Shown one piece after another: positions 34,560 through 43,668 of a stretch of DNA of 64,000 bases (its first letter is position 1; every line of letters starts with the position of its first letter). The DNA is taken from the NCBI RefSeq assembly GCF_022842375.1, contig NZ_JALHPR010000024.1:1-64000 (forward strand). Direction: 5' to 3'. The notes beneath the pieces were generated by a model. The model saw nothing but the letters and a program-made list of their open reading frames with translations. It was not told the DNA's origin and searched no databases. Source of the stretch: Elioraea sp. (GTDB lineage: Bacteria > Pseudomonadota > Alphaproteobacteria > Acetobacterales > Acetobacteraceae). A program made the translations under genes and the position numbers.

Positions 34560-35306
34560 ATGGAACAGACGACCTACGTTGCCCTCTCCCGCATGATCGC
34601 GATCCAGCGCCAGACGGAGATGACGGCGCACAACATCGCCAATGCGGGGACGCCGGGCTTCAAGAGCTCGCAGAAGGTGTTCGCCGACTATCTGCTGACG
34701 CAGCACCGCGTCGACCAGCCCGCCAGCGCGCGCACGATCCACTTCGTGCAGGACCGGGCCACGCACCGCGACCACGAGGCGGCGCCGATGCAGCGCACCG
34801 GCAACACGCTTGATGTCGGCATCGCATCGGATGGGTTCCTCGCCTTCGAGACGCCGCGCGGCGAACGCTACGGCCGCAACGGGCGCATGACGCTCGACCC
34901 GAACGGCAGGATCACCTCCTCGGAGGGCTATCCCGTCCTCTCGACCGATGGCACGCCGCTTGTCGTCGCGCCGAACGAGAGCCGCATCTCGATCTCTGCC
35001 GATGGCACGGTGAGCACACCCGACGGCGAGATCGGCCGGCTGCGCGTCATGCGTTTCGAGCAGCCGCAGAAGCTGATCGCCGAGGGTGCGACGCTGTACC
35101 GCGCCGACGAGGGGCAGGAGCCGCAGGCAGTGGCGGCACCTGGCGTGATGCAAGGCATGGTCGAGGAAGCGAACGTCCAGCCCGTCGTCGAGCTGACGAG
35201 GCTCATGGCGCAGCAGCGCGAGTTCGAGTTCGCTGCGCAATTCGTCGAGCGCGAGGGCGAGCGCCAGCTCCAGGCGGTCGAGCGCCTGCTGCGCCGGCGC
35301 AGCTGA
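34560..35306 (+). CDS. flgF: Flagellar rod protein FlgF
   Basis: The 248-residue protein starts MEQTTYVALSRMIAIQRQTEMTAHNIANAGTPGFKSSQ, and ends VVELTRLMAQQREFEFAAQFVEREGERQLQAVERLL, the rod-protein termini. The track's 61 upstream residues are shadow. Followed by flgG in the usual order. Confidence 0.94.
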   Translation: MEQTTYVALSRMIAIQRQTEMTAHNIANAGTPGFKSSQKVFADYLLTQHRVDQPASARTIHFVQDRATHRDHEAAPMQRTGNTLDVGIASDGFLAFETPRGERYGRNGRMTLDPNGRITSSEGYPVLSTDGTPLVVAPNESRISISADGTVSTPDGEIGRLRVMRFEQPQKLIAEGATLYRADEGQEPQAVAAPGVMQGMVEEANVQPVVELTRLMAQQREFEFAAQFVEREGERQLQAVERLLRRRS

Positions 35307-35347
35307 CGCCGCGCGCCCAGGACAAGGCCCGGAAAGGACAGAGACCC

Positions 35348-36133
35348 ATGCGTTCCCTCCACATCGCCGCGACCGGGATGCTCGCGCAGCAGACCAATGT
35401 CGAGGTGATCTCGAACAACATCGCCAACCTCTCGACCACTGGCTACAAGCGACGCCGCGCGGAGTTCCAGGACCTGATCTACCAGAACCTCCGCCGCGTC
35501 GGCTCCACCAGCTCCGATACCGGAACGGTTGTTCCCTCCGGCGTGCAGATCGGCCTCGGCGTCAAGACGGCCGCCGTCTACCGCATCGCCGAGCAGGGCA
35601 ACCTGAGCCAGACCGACAACCGCTTCGACCTCGCGATCCGCGGCCCTGGCTATTTCCAGGTCGAGCTTCCCTCAGGCGAGACCGCCTACTCGCGCGACGG
35701 GACGTTCGGCCTCTCGCCGCAGGGTGAGATCGTGACGGCCGATGGCTTCCGCGTGCTTCCCGGCATCCAGATCCCCAACCAGGCGCGCGACGTGACGATC
35801 AACGCCAATGGCGAAGTGCTGGTGAAGCTCGACGGCCAGGCGGCGCTGCAGAACGTGGGCCAGATCCAGACGGCGATCTTCGCCAACGACGCCGGCCTCG
35901 AGGCAATCGGCGACAACCTGTTCCTCGAAACACCGGCCTCGGGTCAGGTGCAGGCGGGCGTTCCCGGCTCGCCCGGTTTCGGCAACATCATGCAGGGCTT
36001 CGTCGAGACCTCGAACGTCAACGTCGTCTCGGAGATCACGAGCCTGATCACCGCCCAGCGCGCCTACGAGATGAACAGCAAGGTGATCACTGCGTCCGAC
36101 GAGATGCTCTCGACACTCACACGGATGCGCTGA
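35348..36133 (+). CDS. flgG: Flagellar distal rod protein FlgG
   Basis: The 261-residue product has MRSLHIAATGMLAQQTNVEVISNNIANLSTTGYKRRRAEFQDLIYQ and the C-terminal VNVVSEITSLITAQRAYEMNSKVI, both nearly invariant in FlgG. The length is typical. Confidence 0.97.
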   Translation: MRSLHIAATGMLAQQTNVEVISNNIANLSTTGYKRRRAEFQDLIYQNLRRVGSTSSDTGTVVPSGVQIGLGVKTAAVYRIAEQGNLSQTDNRFDLAIRGPGYFQVELPSGETAYSRDGTFGLSPQGEIVTADGFRVLPGIQIPNQARDVTINANGEVLVKLDGQAALQNVGQIQTAIFANDAGLEAIGDNLFLETPASGQVQAGVPGSPGFGNIMQGFVETSNVNVVSEITSLITAQRAYEMNSKVITASDEMLSTLTRMR

Positions 36134-36147
36134 GGAGGATCGACGCC

Positions 36148-37143
36148 ATGCGCACATCGCTTCTGCTCGGTGCCACCCTGGCCGCCGCGCTCGCCGCTGG
36201 ACTCGCGGGTGGGGCGGCAGCGCTCACGCCACGCAGCCACGTCGTGGTGCACGGGCCCGAGGTCAGGCTGTCGGATCTGTTCGACGGCACGCTGCCGCGC
36301 GGTGACCGGGTGCTCGGCCCCTCGCCCGCGCCCGGCCGCGTCTATACCGTCGAGGCGGGGCAGCTCACCGCCATCGCGCGCGCCAACGGCATCACGCTCG
36401 CCTCGCCGACGACGGCGGTGGTGGAGCGCCCCGGCCGCCCGCTCTCGCGCGAGACGATCGAGGAGGCGCTGCGCGAGGCACTGCTCGCCGCCGGCGCGAT
36501 CGACACCGCCGATGCGCCCATCGCGCTGAACGCCTTCACCGCACCCGTCGTTCCGCTGTCGACGGCGCAGCCGCGCATCATCGTCGAGGATCTCGGCTGG
36601 GATGCCGGCCAGGCGCGCTTCAATGCGCAGATCGCCGCGATCGTCGGGCCCGAGGCGCCGGTGCGCGCACGTATCGCAGGAAGGGTGGATGACACCGTCG
36701 CGGTGCCGGTCGCCGTGCGCAGGCTTGCCGAGGGCGATACGATCCGCGCCTCCGACATCAAGCTCGTCCGCATGTCGCCAGCCCGCGTGCCACAGGACGC
36801 CGTGCTCGACCCCCAGCGCCTTGCAGGCCGCACGCTGCGCCAGTCGGTTGCCGCCGGCGCGCCGCTGGCCGGCGAACAGTTCGGCACCGCATCGGCCGTG
36901 CAGAAGGGTGCGGCTGTGGTGATGCTCGTCGACCTGCCAGGCCTCTCGATCACCGCCCAGGGCCGCGCGCTCGAGGATGGCGCACAGGGAGCCCGCATCC
37001 AGGTGATGAACGTCGCCTCCCGCGCCGTGCTCGAGGCCGTCGTCCTCGGGCCAGGACGGGTTCGCGTCGCGGCCGACAGCGCGCCGATCAGCAGGCCCCA
37101 GCAGGGACGCACGCCCCAGCGCCGCGCGGAGCTCGTCCGATGA
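36148..37143 (+). CDS. flgA: Flagellar P-ring assembly chaperone FlgA
   Basis: The 331-residue product has a signal peptide (LLLGATLAAALAAGLAGGAAAL) and the SAF domain VPVAVRRLAEGDTIRASDIKLVRM with the C-terminal AGAPLAGEQFG and GLSITAQGRALEDGAQGARIQVMN. GAGGAGGA precedes the start. It helps assemble FlgI in the periplasm. Confidence 0.93.
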   Translation: MRTSLLLGATLAAALAAGLAGGAAALTPRSHVVVHGPEVRLSDLFDGTLPRGDRVLGPSPAPGRVYTVEAGQLTAIARANGITLASPTTAVVERPGRPLSRETIEEALREALLAAGAIDTADAPIALNAFTAPVVPLSTAQPRIIVEDLGWDAGQARFNAQIAAIVGPEAPVRARIAGRVDDTVAVPVAVRRLAEGDTIRASDIKLVRMSPARVPQDAVLDPQRLAGRTLRQSVAAGAPLAGEQFGTASAVQKGAAVVMLVDLPGLSITAQGRALEDGAQGARIQVMNVASRAVLEAVVLGPGRVRVAADSAPISRPQQGRTPQRRAELVR

Positions 37144-37877
37144 TCCGTCTCGCAGCCATCCTGCTCGCCGGCACCATGCTCGCCGGCTGCAACGCCGCCA
37201 CGCGGCTCGCCGAGATCGGGCGCGGGCCACGCCTGTCGGAGATCGAGAACCCGACGCAGACGCCGGAGTATCGCCCCGTCAGCATGCCGATGCCGCAGGC
37301 GCGCGAGCCGGTGCCGAATGCCAACAGTCTCTGGCGGCCGGGCGCGCGCGCCTTCTTCCGTGATCAGCGCGCCGCCCAGGTCGGCGACATCGTCACCGTG
37401 CTCGTGAGCATCCGTGACGAGGCGCAGCTCGCCAACAGCTCGACCCGCTCGCGCGACAACAGCGAGAGCCTGGGCCTGCCCGCGATGCTCGGCCTCGAGA
37501 GCTCGATCAACCGCATCCTGCCCAACAGCGTCTCCGCCTCGAACCTCGTCTCCGGCAACTCGACCAGCGGCTCGACAGGCACAGGGCAGATCCAGCGCAA
37601 CGAAACCGTGACGCTGCGTGTCGCTGCCGTGGTGACGCAGGTGCTGCCGAACGGCAACCTCGTGGTCGGCGCGCGGCAGGAGGTGCGGGTGAACAACGAG
37701 CTCCGCGACCTCGGCATCGCGGGCGTCATCCGCCCGCAGGATATCCAGAGCGACAACACGGTGCGCCATGACCGCATGGCGGAGGCGCGAATCTCCTATA
37801 TCGGTCGCGGCATGCTGTCGGACGTGCAGCAGCCGCGCTACGGCCAGCAGCTGCTCGACATCATCCTGCCCTTCTGA
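37140..37877 (+). CDS. flgH: Flagellar L-ring lipoprotein FlgH
   Basis: The 245-residue product has a lipobox MLAGCNAA at residues 13-20 and the FlgH motifs SLWRPGARAFFRDQRAAQVGDIVTVLVSI and LRVAAVVTQVLPNGNLVVGARQEVRVNNELRDLGIAGVIRP. Its ATG overlaps the flgA TGA. Last gene of flgFGAH; flgI is not in the window. Confidence 0.96.
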   Translation: MIRLAAILLAGTMLAGCNAATRLAEIGRGPRLSEIENPTQTPEYRPVSMPMPQAREPVPNANSLWRPGARAFFRDQRAAQVGDIVTVLVSIRDEAQLANSSTRSRDNSESLGLPAMLGLESSINRILPNSVSASNLVSGNSTSGSTGTGQIQRNETVTLRVAAVVTQVLPNGNLVVGARQEVRVNNELRDLGIAGVIRPQDIQSDNTVRHDRMAEARISYIGRGMLSDVQQPRYGQQLLDIILPF

Positions 37878-37894
37878 GAGAGCATCCGTCAGTT

Positions 37895-38596
37895 CTAGGC
37901 CAGCGCGGCGAGGACGGTGTCGAGCGTGGCACCCTGGGCGGAGGCAGCGCCGAGCGCCGCGACGAGCTTGGTCTCGCTCGCCTTGCCGATCAGCGCCTCG
38001 GCCTGCGGCGTCACGGAAATGCCCACGGCCCCCAGCACCTGCATCAGTTGGCGCCCGACGACGGAAAGCGCCTTGCGGCAGCGGAGATCGAACGGTACAG
38101 AAACGAAATCGATCTTCATCTTGATCTTGTTGCGCGACGAGGCCTCGTACAGCGCGTGGAATCCGGCCTGCAGCGTGACGACCTGGATCATCCCGCCGAC
38201 CGCGGCCTGCCCGCCGTAGCTCTCGTTGGCGTGGAACTCGAACTCGGTCTCGAGCGAGGCGGTCTTCGGCACGAGCAGGTCGATCTGCTCGATGCTGTGA
38301 AGGCCCTTGCTCAGCGCGTCGAACAGCCCGCCGACGACTTCCGCCGGCGAGGGAACCGGCGCGCCCGAGCCCTCACGCTTCGGCCCGGCGAGCTTGCCGA
38401 GGCCGCGGATGAGGTTGTCGGCCTGCGCCTGCGCCGCCGCGCGCAGCGGACCGTCGTCCTCCTCCACCGCGCATTTGGCGAGCTTGCCGATCGTTGCCAG
38501 GAGCGACGGTGCCAGCGAGGAAAGGCCGATCGCCGCCAGGCTCTCCGCGAGCACGGCGGTATAGGTCGCGAGCGAGGTGAAGGCCGTCAACGCCAT
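37895..38596 (-). CDS. Protein of unknown function, third gene of an uncharacterised cluster
   Basis: The 233-residue protein has no signal peptide or obvious enzyme motif. Its centre, ASLETEFEFHANESYGGQAAVGGMIQ...EASSRNKIKMKIDFVSVPF, is predicted beta-rich and resembles part of the 209-residue protein encoded two genes upstream. The start has AGGAGG upstream. It is cotranscribed with the two following minus-strand entries and convergent with flgH. Confidence 0.7.
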   Translation of the reverse strand: MALTAFTSLATYTAVLAESLAAIGLSSLAPSLLATIGKLAKCAVEEDDGPLRAAAQAQADNLIRGLGKLAGPKREGSGAPVPSPAEVVGGLFDALSKGLHSIEQIDLLVPKTASLETEFEFHANESYGGQAAVGGMIQVVTLQAGFHALYEASSRNKIKMKIDFVSVPFDLRCRKALSVVGRQLMQVLGAVGISVTPQAEALIGKASETKLVAALGAASAQGATLDTVLAALA

Positions 38597-38619
38597 GGTC
38601 GCCTCCTGGTCTCTATGCG

Positions 38620-39090
38620 TCAGCCCATCGGGCGGATCCCCTGGGCGGGTGTGAGGTTGAGCGTGAACACCGCCTGGCCACCGGGGCCGAGATCGAGCGT
38701 GACGGCAACGCTGCCGCCGCCGATCGCGAGATTGGTCTGGTTCAGCCGCCCCTCCGCCTGGTTCACCGCATCGGCGATGGCGGTGAGCGGCGCCGTTGGA
38801 TCAAGCGCGATCGGGAACGGCATCCTGCCCTCGCCGAACTGGGCCCAGACGGCCTCGAGCATGCGCGAGAGCGCCTCGAACATCTGCCTCGGGCTGGGCT
38901 GCACATCGGCGGCAAGGCCGAACAGGCTGCGCGCCGTATCGGTCATCGCCTTGGTGGCCGCCTCGGCTGCCGCCCCGCTAAGGCCGAGCGTGGCAAGCGT
39001 GGCGCCGAGCGCCGTGGCGCCAGCGCCGATCGGCGTGTTCGACAGCGTCTCCGCTGCCTGCTGGACGATGGGCGAAAGCGGGAACGGCAC
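38620..39090 (-). CDS. Protein of unknown function, second gene of an uncharacterised cluster
   Basis: The 156-residue product starts at a GTG (MPFPLSPIVQQAAETL), has an Ala/Thr-rich helical first half and ends in a short beta segment GGGSVAVTLDLGPGGQAVFTLNLTPAQG. No known family is recognised. It begins 5 bp after the stop of the upstream gene. Confidence 0.65.
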   Translation of the reverse strand: MPFPLSPIVQQAAETLSNTPIGAGATALGATLATLGLSGAAAEAATKAMTDTARSLFGLAADVQPSPRQMFEALSRMLEAVWAQFGEGRMPFPIALDPTAPLTAIADAVNQAEGRLNQTNLAIGGGSVAVTLDLGPGGQAVFTLNLTPAQGIRPMG

Positions 39091-39095
39091 CGTGG

Positions 39096-39725
39096 TCAGC
39101 CCTTCGCCGCGGCACGCAGCCGCGCGAGCAGGAGCTTCTCTGCCCGCGTCAGCAAGGCGATGCTGCCCTCCGCGCCGGCTCGGTCGCCACCGGCGAGCAA
39201 CGACGCGACGGCGTCGAGCCGTGCCGCAAGCGCGCGCGGTGCATCACCGTCCTTGCCCTTGGGGGCAGCGCGCGCGAGCGCTTCCGCGACATGCGCAACG
39301 GCTGCGGAACTGAGCCTGGCATCGCCCTCGCGCACTGTCTCGGCGAGCGCGCCAGCCGCCTCGTTGCCGCCACGCACGATGCCTCTGCCGATCAGCGCGC
39401 CGGCCTTCGCCTCGGTCTCGCGCGGGGAATAGGGAACCTGCACCACCGTCAGCTTGATCGTCGCGTGGTTGGTCTCCCGTGTCGACGAAGTCTCCACGGT
39501 GAACATCGGATTGAGCACGCGCACACCTGAGAGGTCGGCGCCGTACTTGGCCGTCTCTGCCACCGCAACCCAGTCGAAATCGAGCGTGACTTCCGCCTGC
39601 TTCGTTGCCAGCGCGCCGAGATCGGTCACGGAGGTTTCGAGCAGCCTCGCATGTCCCCGCGCCAGGGCATCGAGCACGGTGACGACGAGCTTGCCGATCT
39701 GTTCGGGCTGTTGCGGCCACGCCAT
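39096..39725 (-). CDS. Protein of unknown function, first gene of an uncharacterised cluster
   Basis: The 209-residue product has GGAGGG before its ATG. Its central beta-rich section VTLDFDWVAVAETAKYGADLSGVRVLNPMF...HATIKLTVVQVPYSPRE parallels the core of the 233-residue protein. The C-terminal half is helical and Ala-rich. No secretion signal is visible. Divergent from hyuB. Confidence 0.7.
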   Translation of the reverse strand: MAWPQQPEQIGKLVVTVLDALARGHARLLETSVTDLGALATKQAEVTLDFDWVAVAETAKYGADLSGVRVLNPMFTVETSSTRETNHATIKLTVVQVPYSPRETEAKAGALIGRGIVRGGNEAAGALAETVREGDARLSSAAVAHVAEALARAAPKGKDGDAPRALAARLDAVASLLAGGDRAGAEGSIALLTRAEKLLLARLRAAAKG

Positions 39726-39873
39726 GGGCGCCCTCCATCAGCACACGCTAGGTGATGGAAAGCGAGTACGCAACAATCCGTTTGCGCAGCGAACTGCCTT
39801 CCCCCCTTGGCCCTGGCCGGCGGATGGTCAATCCTCACCCTTGCCTTCCCCTCCCGCATGGCAGGACCGGAGC

Positions 39874-41529
39874 ATGACCGCGATCGACCCCGTGACCGTA
39901 TCCGTCGTCCAGCATCGCCTGCAGGCGATCGTCGAGGAGATGGGCGAGGCGATGCTGCGCACCGCCTATTCGCAGATCCTGAACTCGAGCCGCGACTTCT
40001 CCACTGCCCTGACTGACCCTGAAGGCAGGCTGGTCGCGCAGGCCGAGCACGTGCCCATCCATGTCGGCGCCCTGCCCTGGGCGGTGAAGTCGGTGCATGA
40101 CTATTTCCGCGGCCGGATCCATCCCGGCGATGTGTTCCTGCTGAACGACCCGTATCGCGGCGGCAATCATCTGCCTGACCTGACGGCCTTCGTGCCGGTG
40201 TTCGACGGTGATCGCCTGGCCTTCTGGGCGATCAACCGCTCGCACCAGAGCGATATCGGCGGCGCCACGCACGGTGCCTACAACCCGGCCGCGACCGAGA
40301 TCTGGCAGGAGGGCATCCGCATCCCGCCGTTGCGCCTCTACGATCGTGGCAGGCTGATCGACGACGTGGCCGAACTGCTCGTGCTGAACGTGCGCCACCC
40401 GCGTGATTTCCGCGGTGACCTCGCGGCGATGATCGGCTCCGCCCGCGTCGGCGAGAGGCGATTGCAGGCGCTGCTTGCCGAATTCGGCTCACCCACCGCG
40501 CATGCGGCGATCGAGGCCGTTCTCGATGGGGCGGAGCGCCAGGTGCGCGCGGTGATCGCCGCCTGGCCCGACGGCGTCTACCACGGCGAGGCGATCATCG
40601 ATGATGATGGGCATCGATTCCGCGACATCCATATCCGCGCGACCGTGACCAAGACAGGCAGCGACCTCGTCGTCGATCTCTCCGACAGCCACGAGGAAGT
40701 CGATGGTTTCATCAATTCTGCCTATGCGAACACGCGCTCTGCCGTCGTCGTGGCACTTGCCTACCTGATCGATCCGGAGACGCCGAAGAACGACGGTGCG
40801 TTCCGCCCCCTCACCGTCATCACGCGCGAGGGAACCATCGTCCACCCGCGCCCGGGCAAGCCGGTGACGCTGTCGACCAATTGCTGCGGCCAGGAGATCA
40901 TCGAGGCCGTGATCAAGGCGCTGGCGCCTGCCTGCCCTGATCGTGCGATGGCGGGATGGGGGCGGCGCTTTCGCATCGCCATCCAGGGCCGCGATCCGCG
41001 GCGCGACCGGCCCTTCATCTGGCACCTGTTCCAGGCCCGCCCCGGCGGTGGCGCGTCGCCCGTGGGCGATGGCTGGCCAGGGGCTGGCGAGTGGCAGGCG
41101 GCAGGCGGCATCAAGTTCGGCAGCATCGAGGTGGCTGAGGTGCGCTTCCCGCTGTTCTTCCTCCGTCACGAATTCCGCCCCGACAGCGGCGGCGACGGGC
41201 GCTTCCGCGGCGGCCCTGGGGGCGACCTTGCCTTCGCCGTGGAGGTGGCCGAGCCCGCCGTCGCGAACACGGCCGGCGACGGTATCCGCCACGGTGCGTG
41301 CGGCCTGTTCGGCGGGCATGACGGCGCGCCCCACCACTATGTGCTGCGGTCTGCCAGTGGCGGGAAACGTGAGCTGAAGACGAAGGAGGCCGGCATCGTG
41401 ATCGCGCCGGGCGACATGATCATTGCGCAGTCGGGCGGCGGCGGTGGCTGGGGCGACCCAGCGGAACGCAGCCTGGAGGAACGCCAGCGCGACGAAACGC
41501 TCGGCTTCGTCACCGGCGAGGCCCGGTGA
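39874..41529 (+). CDS. hyuB: Hydantoinase B / oxoprolinase family subunit
   Basis: From the ATG at 39874 (MTAIDPVTVSVVQHRLQAIVEEMGEAMLRTAYSQILNSSRDFS) the product is 551 residues. GDVFLLNDPYRGGNHLPDLTAFVPVF and the C-terminal GGGGGWGDPAER are HyuB signatures. It pairs with HyuA for ATP-dependent opening of hydantoin, 5-oxoproline or a related ring. The track's extra 140 residues run antisense through the neighbouring gene. Confidence 0.94.
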   Translation: MTAIDPVTVSVVQHRLQAIVEEMGEAMLRTAYSQILNSSRDFSTALTDPEGRLVAQAEHVPIHVGALPWAVKSVHDYFRGRIHPGDVFLLNDPYRGGNHLPDLTAFVPVFDGDRLAFWAINRSHQSDIGGATHGAYNPAATEIWQEGIRIPPLRLYDRGRLIDDVAELLVLNVRHPRDFRGDLAAMIGSARVGERRLQALLAEFGSPTAHAAIEAVLDGAERQVRAVIAAWPDGVYHGEAIIDDDGHRFRDIHIRATVTKTGSDLVVDLSDSHEEVDGFINSAYANTRSAVVVALAYLIDPETPKNDGAFRPLTVITREGTIVHPRPGKPVTLSTNCCGQEIIEAVIKALAPACPDRAMAGWGRRFRIAIQGRDPRRDRPFIWHLFQARPGGGASPVGDGWPGAGEWQAAGGIKFGSIEVAEVRFPLFFLRHEFRPDSGGDGRFRGGPGGDLAFAVEVAEPAVANTAGDGIRHGACGLFGGHDGAPHHYVLRSASGGKRELKTKEAGIVIAPGDMIIAQSGGGGGWGDPAERSLEERQRDETLGFVTGEAR

Positions 41530-43586
41530 TGCGCTATCGCATCGGAATCGATGTCGGCGGCACCTTCACCGACCTTGTCGCGGTTGACGAGGCCGGGCGC
41601 GTCGTTCACGCCAAGGCCGCCTCCACACCGCATGACCAGTCGCTCGGCGTCATGGAGGGGCTCGGGCTCCTTGCCGCCGCGCTCGACCTCGGCCTGCCAC
41701 ACTTACTTGCGGGGACGGAACGGATCGTCCACGGTACGACGGTGGCCACCAACGCGCTGCTCGAGCGCAAGGGTGCGCGTACCGCGCTGCTGACCACCGA
41801 GGGGCATCGCGACATCCTCGAGATGCGCGAGGGGCTGAAGGACGATCGCTACAACCTCCGCATGCCGCCGCCCGAGCCGCTGGTGCCGCGCGATCTTCGC
41901 CTCGGCGTTGCCGAGCGCATCCGCCATGACGGGCGTATCGAGACACCGCTCGACCCGGCCTCCCTCGCACGGGCGATCGAGGTGCTACGCGCGCGCGAGG
42001 TCGAGGCCGTGGCCGTCTGCTATCTCCATGCCTATCGCGATCCGTCGCATGAGCGTGCCACGGCGGAGGCCATCCGCGCGGCACTGCCTGGCAGCTACGT
42101 CTCGCTCAGTTCGGATGTGCTGCCGCAGATCAAGGAGTACGAGCGCACCTGCACGACCGTGGTCAACGCCTATGTCGGGCCTGCACTTCGCCGCTATCTC
42201 GAACGGCTCGCGGTCAGGCTTGCGGAGGCGGGTTCGCCCGTGCCGCTGCTGATCATCCAGTCGCATGGCGGGGTGGCGACGGTTGCGGACGCCGTTCGGC
42301 TTGCCGCGGGGGCGGTGCTGTCGGGGCCGGCCGGTGGCGTCGCCGGGGCTGCACATGTCGCGCGGCTGACGGGGGTGGGCGATCTCATTCCCTTCGACAT
42401 GGGCGGCACGAGCACCGACATCTCCCTGGTGACGGCCGGCGAGGCGGCGATCTCGTCCGACCGCAAGCTCGCCGGCCAGCGCGTCGGGCTGCAGAGCCTC
42501 GACATCGCGAGCATCGGCGCCGGCGGCGGCTCGATCGCGCGCGTCGATGCCGGCGGCGTGCTGCATGTCGGGCCCGAGAGTGCCGGGGCGATGCCGGGGC
42601 CCGCCTGCTACGGCCGCGGCGGGGAGCGTGCGACGGTGACGGATGCGAACCTCGTGCTCGGTTATCTCGATGCCGCGAACTTCCTCGGCGGTCGCGCACG
42701 TCTCGACACCGCGGCGGCCGAGGCGGCGGTCGATCGCATCGCCATCGCACTCGGCGTCGATCGCATGGCGGCGGCCGCCGGCATCCATCGCGTCGTCAAC
42801 ACGCGGATGGCGGAAGGCGTGCGGCTGGTCTCGGTGCGCCGTGGCATCGATCCGCGGCGCTTCGCGCTGCTTTCCTTCGGCGGGGCCGCGGGGCTGCACA
42901 TCACCGACATCGCGCGGCAGCTCGAGCTCACCCGCGTCATCGTGCCGCGGCTTGCCTCGGTTCTCTCCGCCTGGGGCATGCTCGCGACCGACCTGCGCTA
43001 CGAGCTTTCGCGCACCCATCTCGGCGATGCGAGCGTGCTGTCAGCCGATGCGCTGCGCCAGGCGTTCGCCGGCATGGAGGGGGAGGGCCGCGCGCGGCTC
43101 GCCGCCACGCGCTTTGCCGGCGAGGTGCGCACGCAGCGTTCGGCCGAGATGCGCTATGGCGAGCAGATCTTCGAGGTGATGGTCCCGCTCGACACGCTTG
43201 CCTGGGAACGTGACGACCTCGTCGCACAGATGGCCGATGCGTTCCACGCGCGGCACGAGGCGCTCTACACCTACGCGCTGAGGGACCAGGAGGCCGTTCT
43301 CGTGAACGCCCGCATTGCTGTGATCGGCGCGCTGTCACCTCTCGCGGCAGAACACCGTGCCGCCAGCACGACCGGTAGCGCGGCGGCCACCCGCCGCGTC
43401 CATCTCGGCGGATGGATCGACGTTGCGGTTCATGATCTCGATGGCCTCTCGCCGGGCCAGGTGATCGCCGGCCCGGCGATCATCGAATCGAGCACGACGA
43501 CGGTACTGCTGCGGCCGGGCGACAATGCGACGGTCACGCCGCTCGGCTGGCTCGACATCGCGGTGCAGGGCCGCAGCGGGGGATAG
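41529..43586 (+). CDS. hyuA: Hydantoinase A / oxoprolinase family subunit
   Basis: The 685-residue product starts MRYRIGIDVGGTFTDLVAVDEAGR, the actin-like ATP-binding start of HyuA. HGTTVATNALLERKGARTALLTTEGHRDILEMREGLK and FDMGGTSTDISLV are further ATPase motifs. Its ATG overlaps the hyuB TGA by one base (TGATG); a GTG at 41526 is possible. Confidence 0.95.
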   Translation: MRYRIGIDVGGTFTDLVAVDEAGRVVHAKAASTPHDQSLGVMEGLGLLAAALDLGLPHLLAGTERIVHGTTVATNALLERKGARTALLTTEGHRDILEMREGLKDDRYNLRMPPPEPLVPRDLRLGVAERIRHDGRIETPLDPASLARAIEVLRAREVEAVAVCYLHAYRDPSHERATAEAIRAALPGSYVSLSSDVLPQIKEYERTCTTVVNAYVGPALRRYLERLAVRLAEAGSPVPLLIIQSHGGVATVADAVRLAAGAVLSGPAGGVAGAAHVARLTGVGDLIPFDMGGTSTDISLVTAGEAAISSDRKLAGQRVGLQSLDIASIGAGGGSIARVDAGGVLHVGPESAGAMPGPACYGRGGERATVTDANLVLGYLDAANFLGGRARLDTAAAEAAVDRIAIALGVDRMAAAAGIHRVVNTRMAEGVRLVSVRRGIDPRRFALLSFGGAAGLHITDIARQLELTRVIVPRLASVLSAWGMLATDLRYELSRTHLGDASVLSADALRQAFAGMEGEGRARLAATRFAGEVRTQRSAEMRYGEQIFEVMVPLDTLAWERDDLVAQMADAFHARHEALYTYALRDQEAVLVNARIAVIGALSPLAAEHRAASTTGSAAATRRVHLGGWIDVAVHDLDGLSPGQVIAGPAIIESSTTTVLLRPGDNATVTPLGWLDIAVQGRSGG

Positions 43587-43668
43587 CGGATCGCGCGATC
43601 GTGCCCTCGCCAGCGCGCCGCCGTGCCACCATCTCCGCCGCAGGGCGAGTCACGGGGATTGTGTGGCG

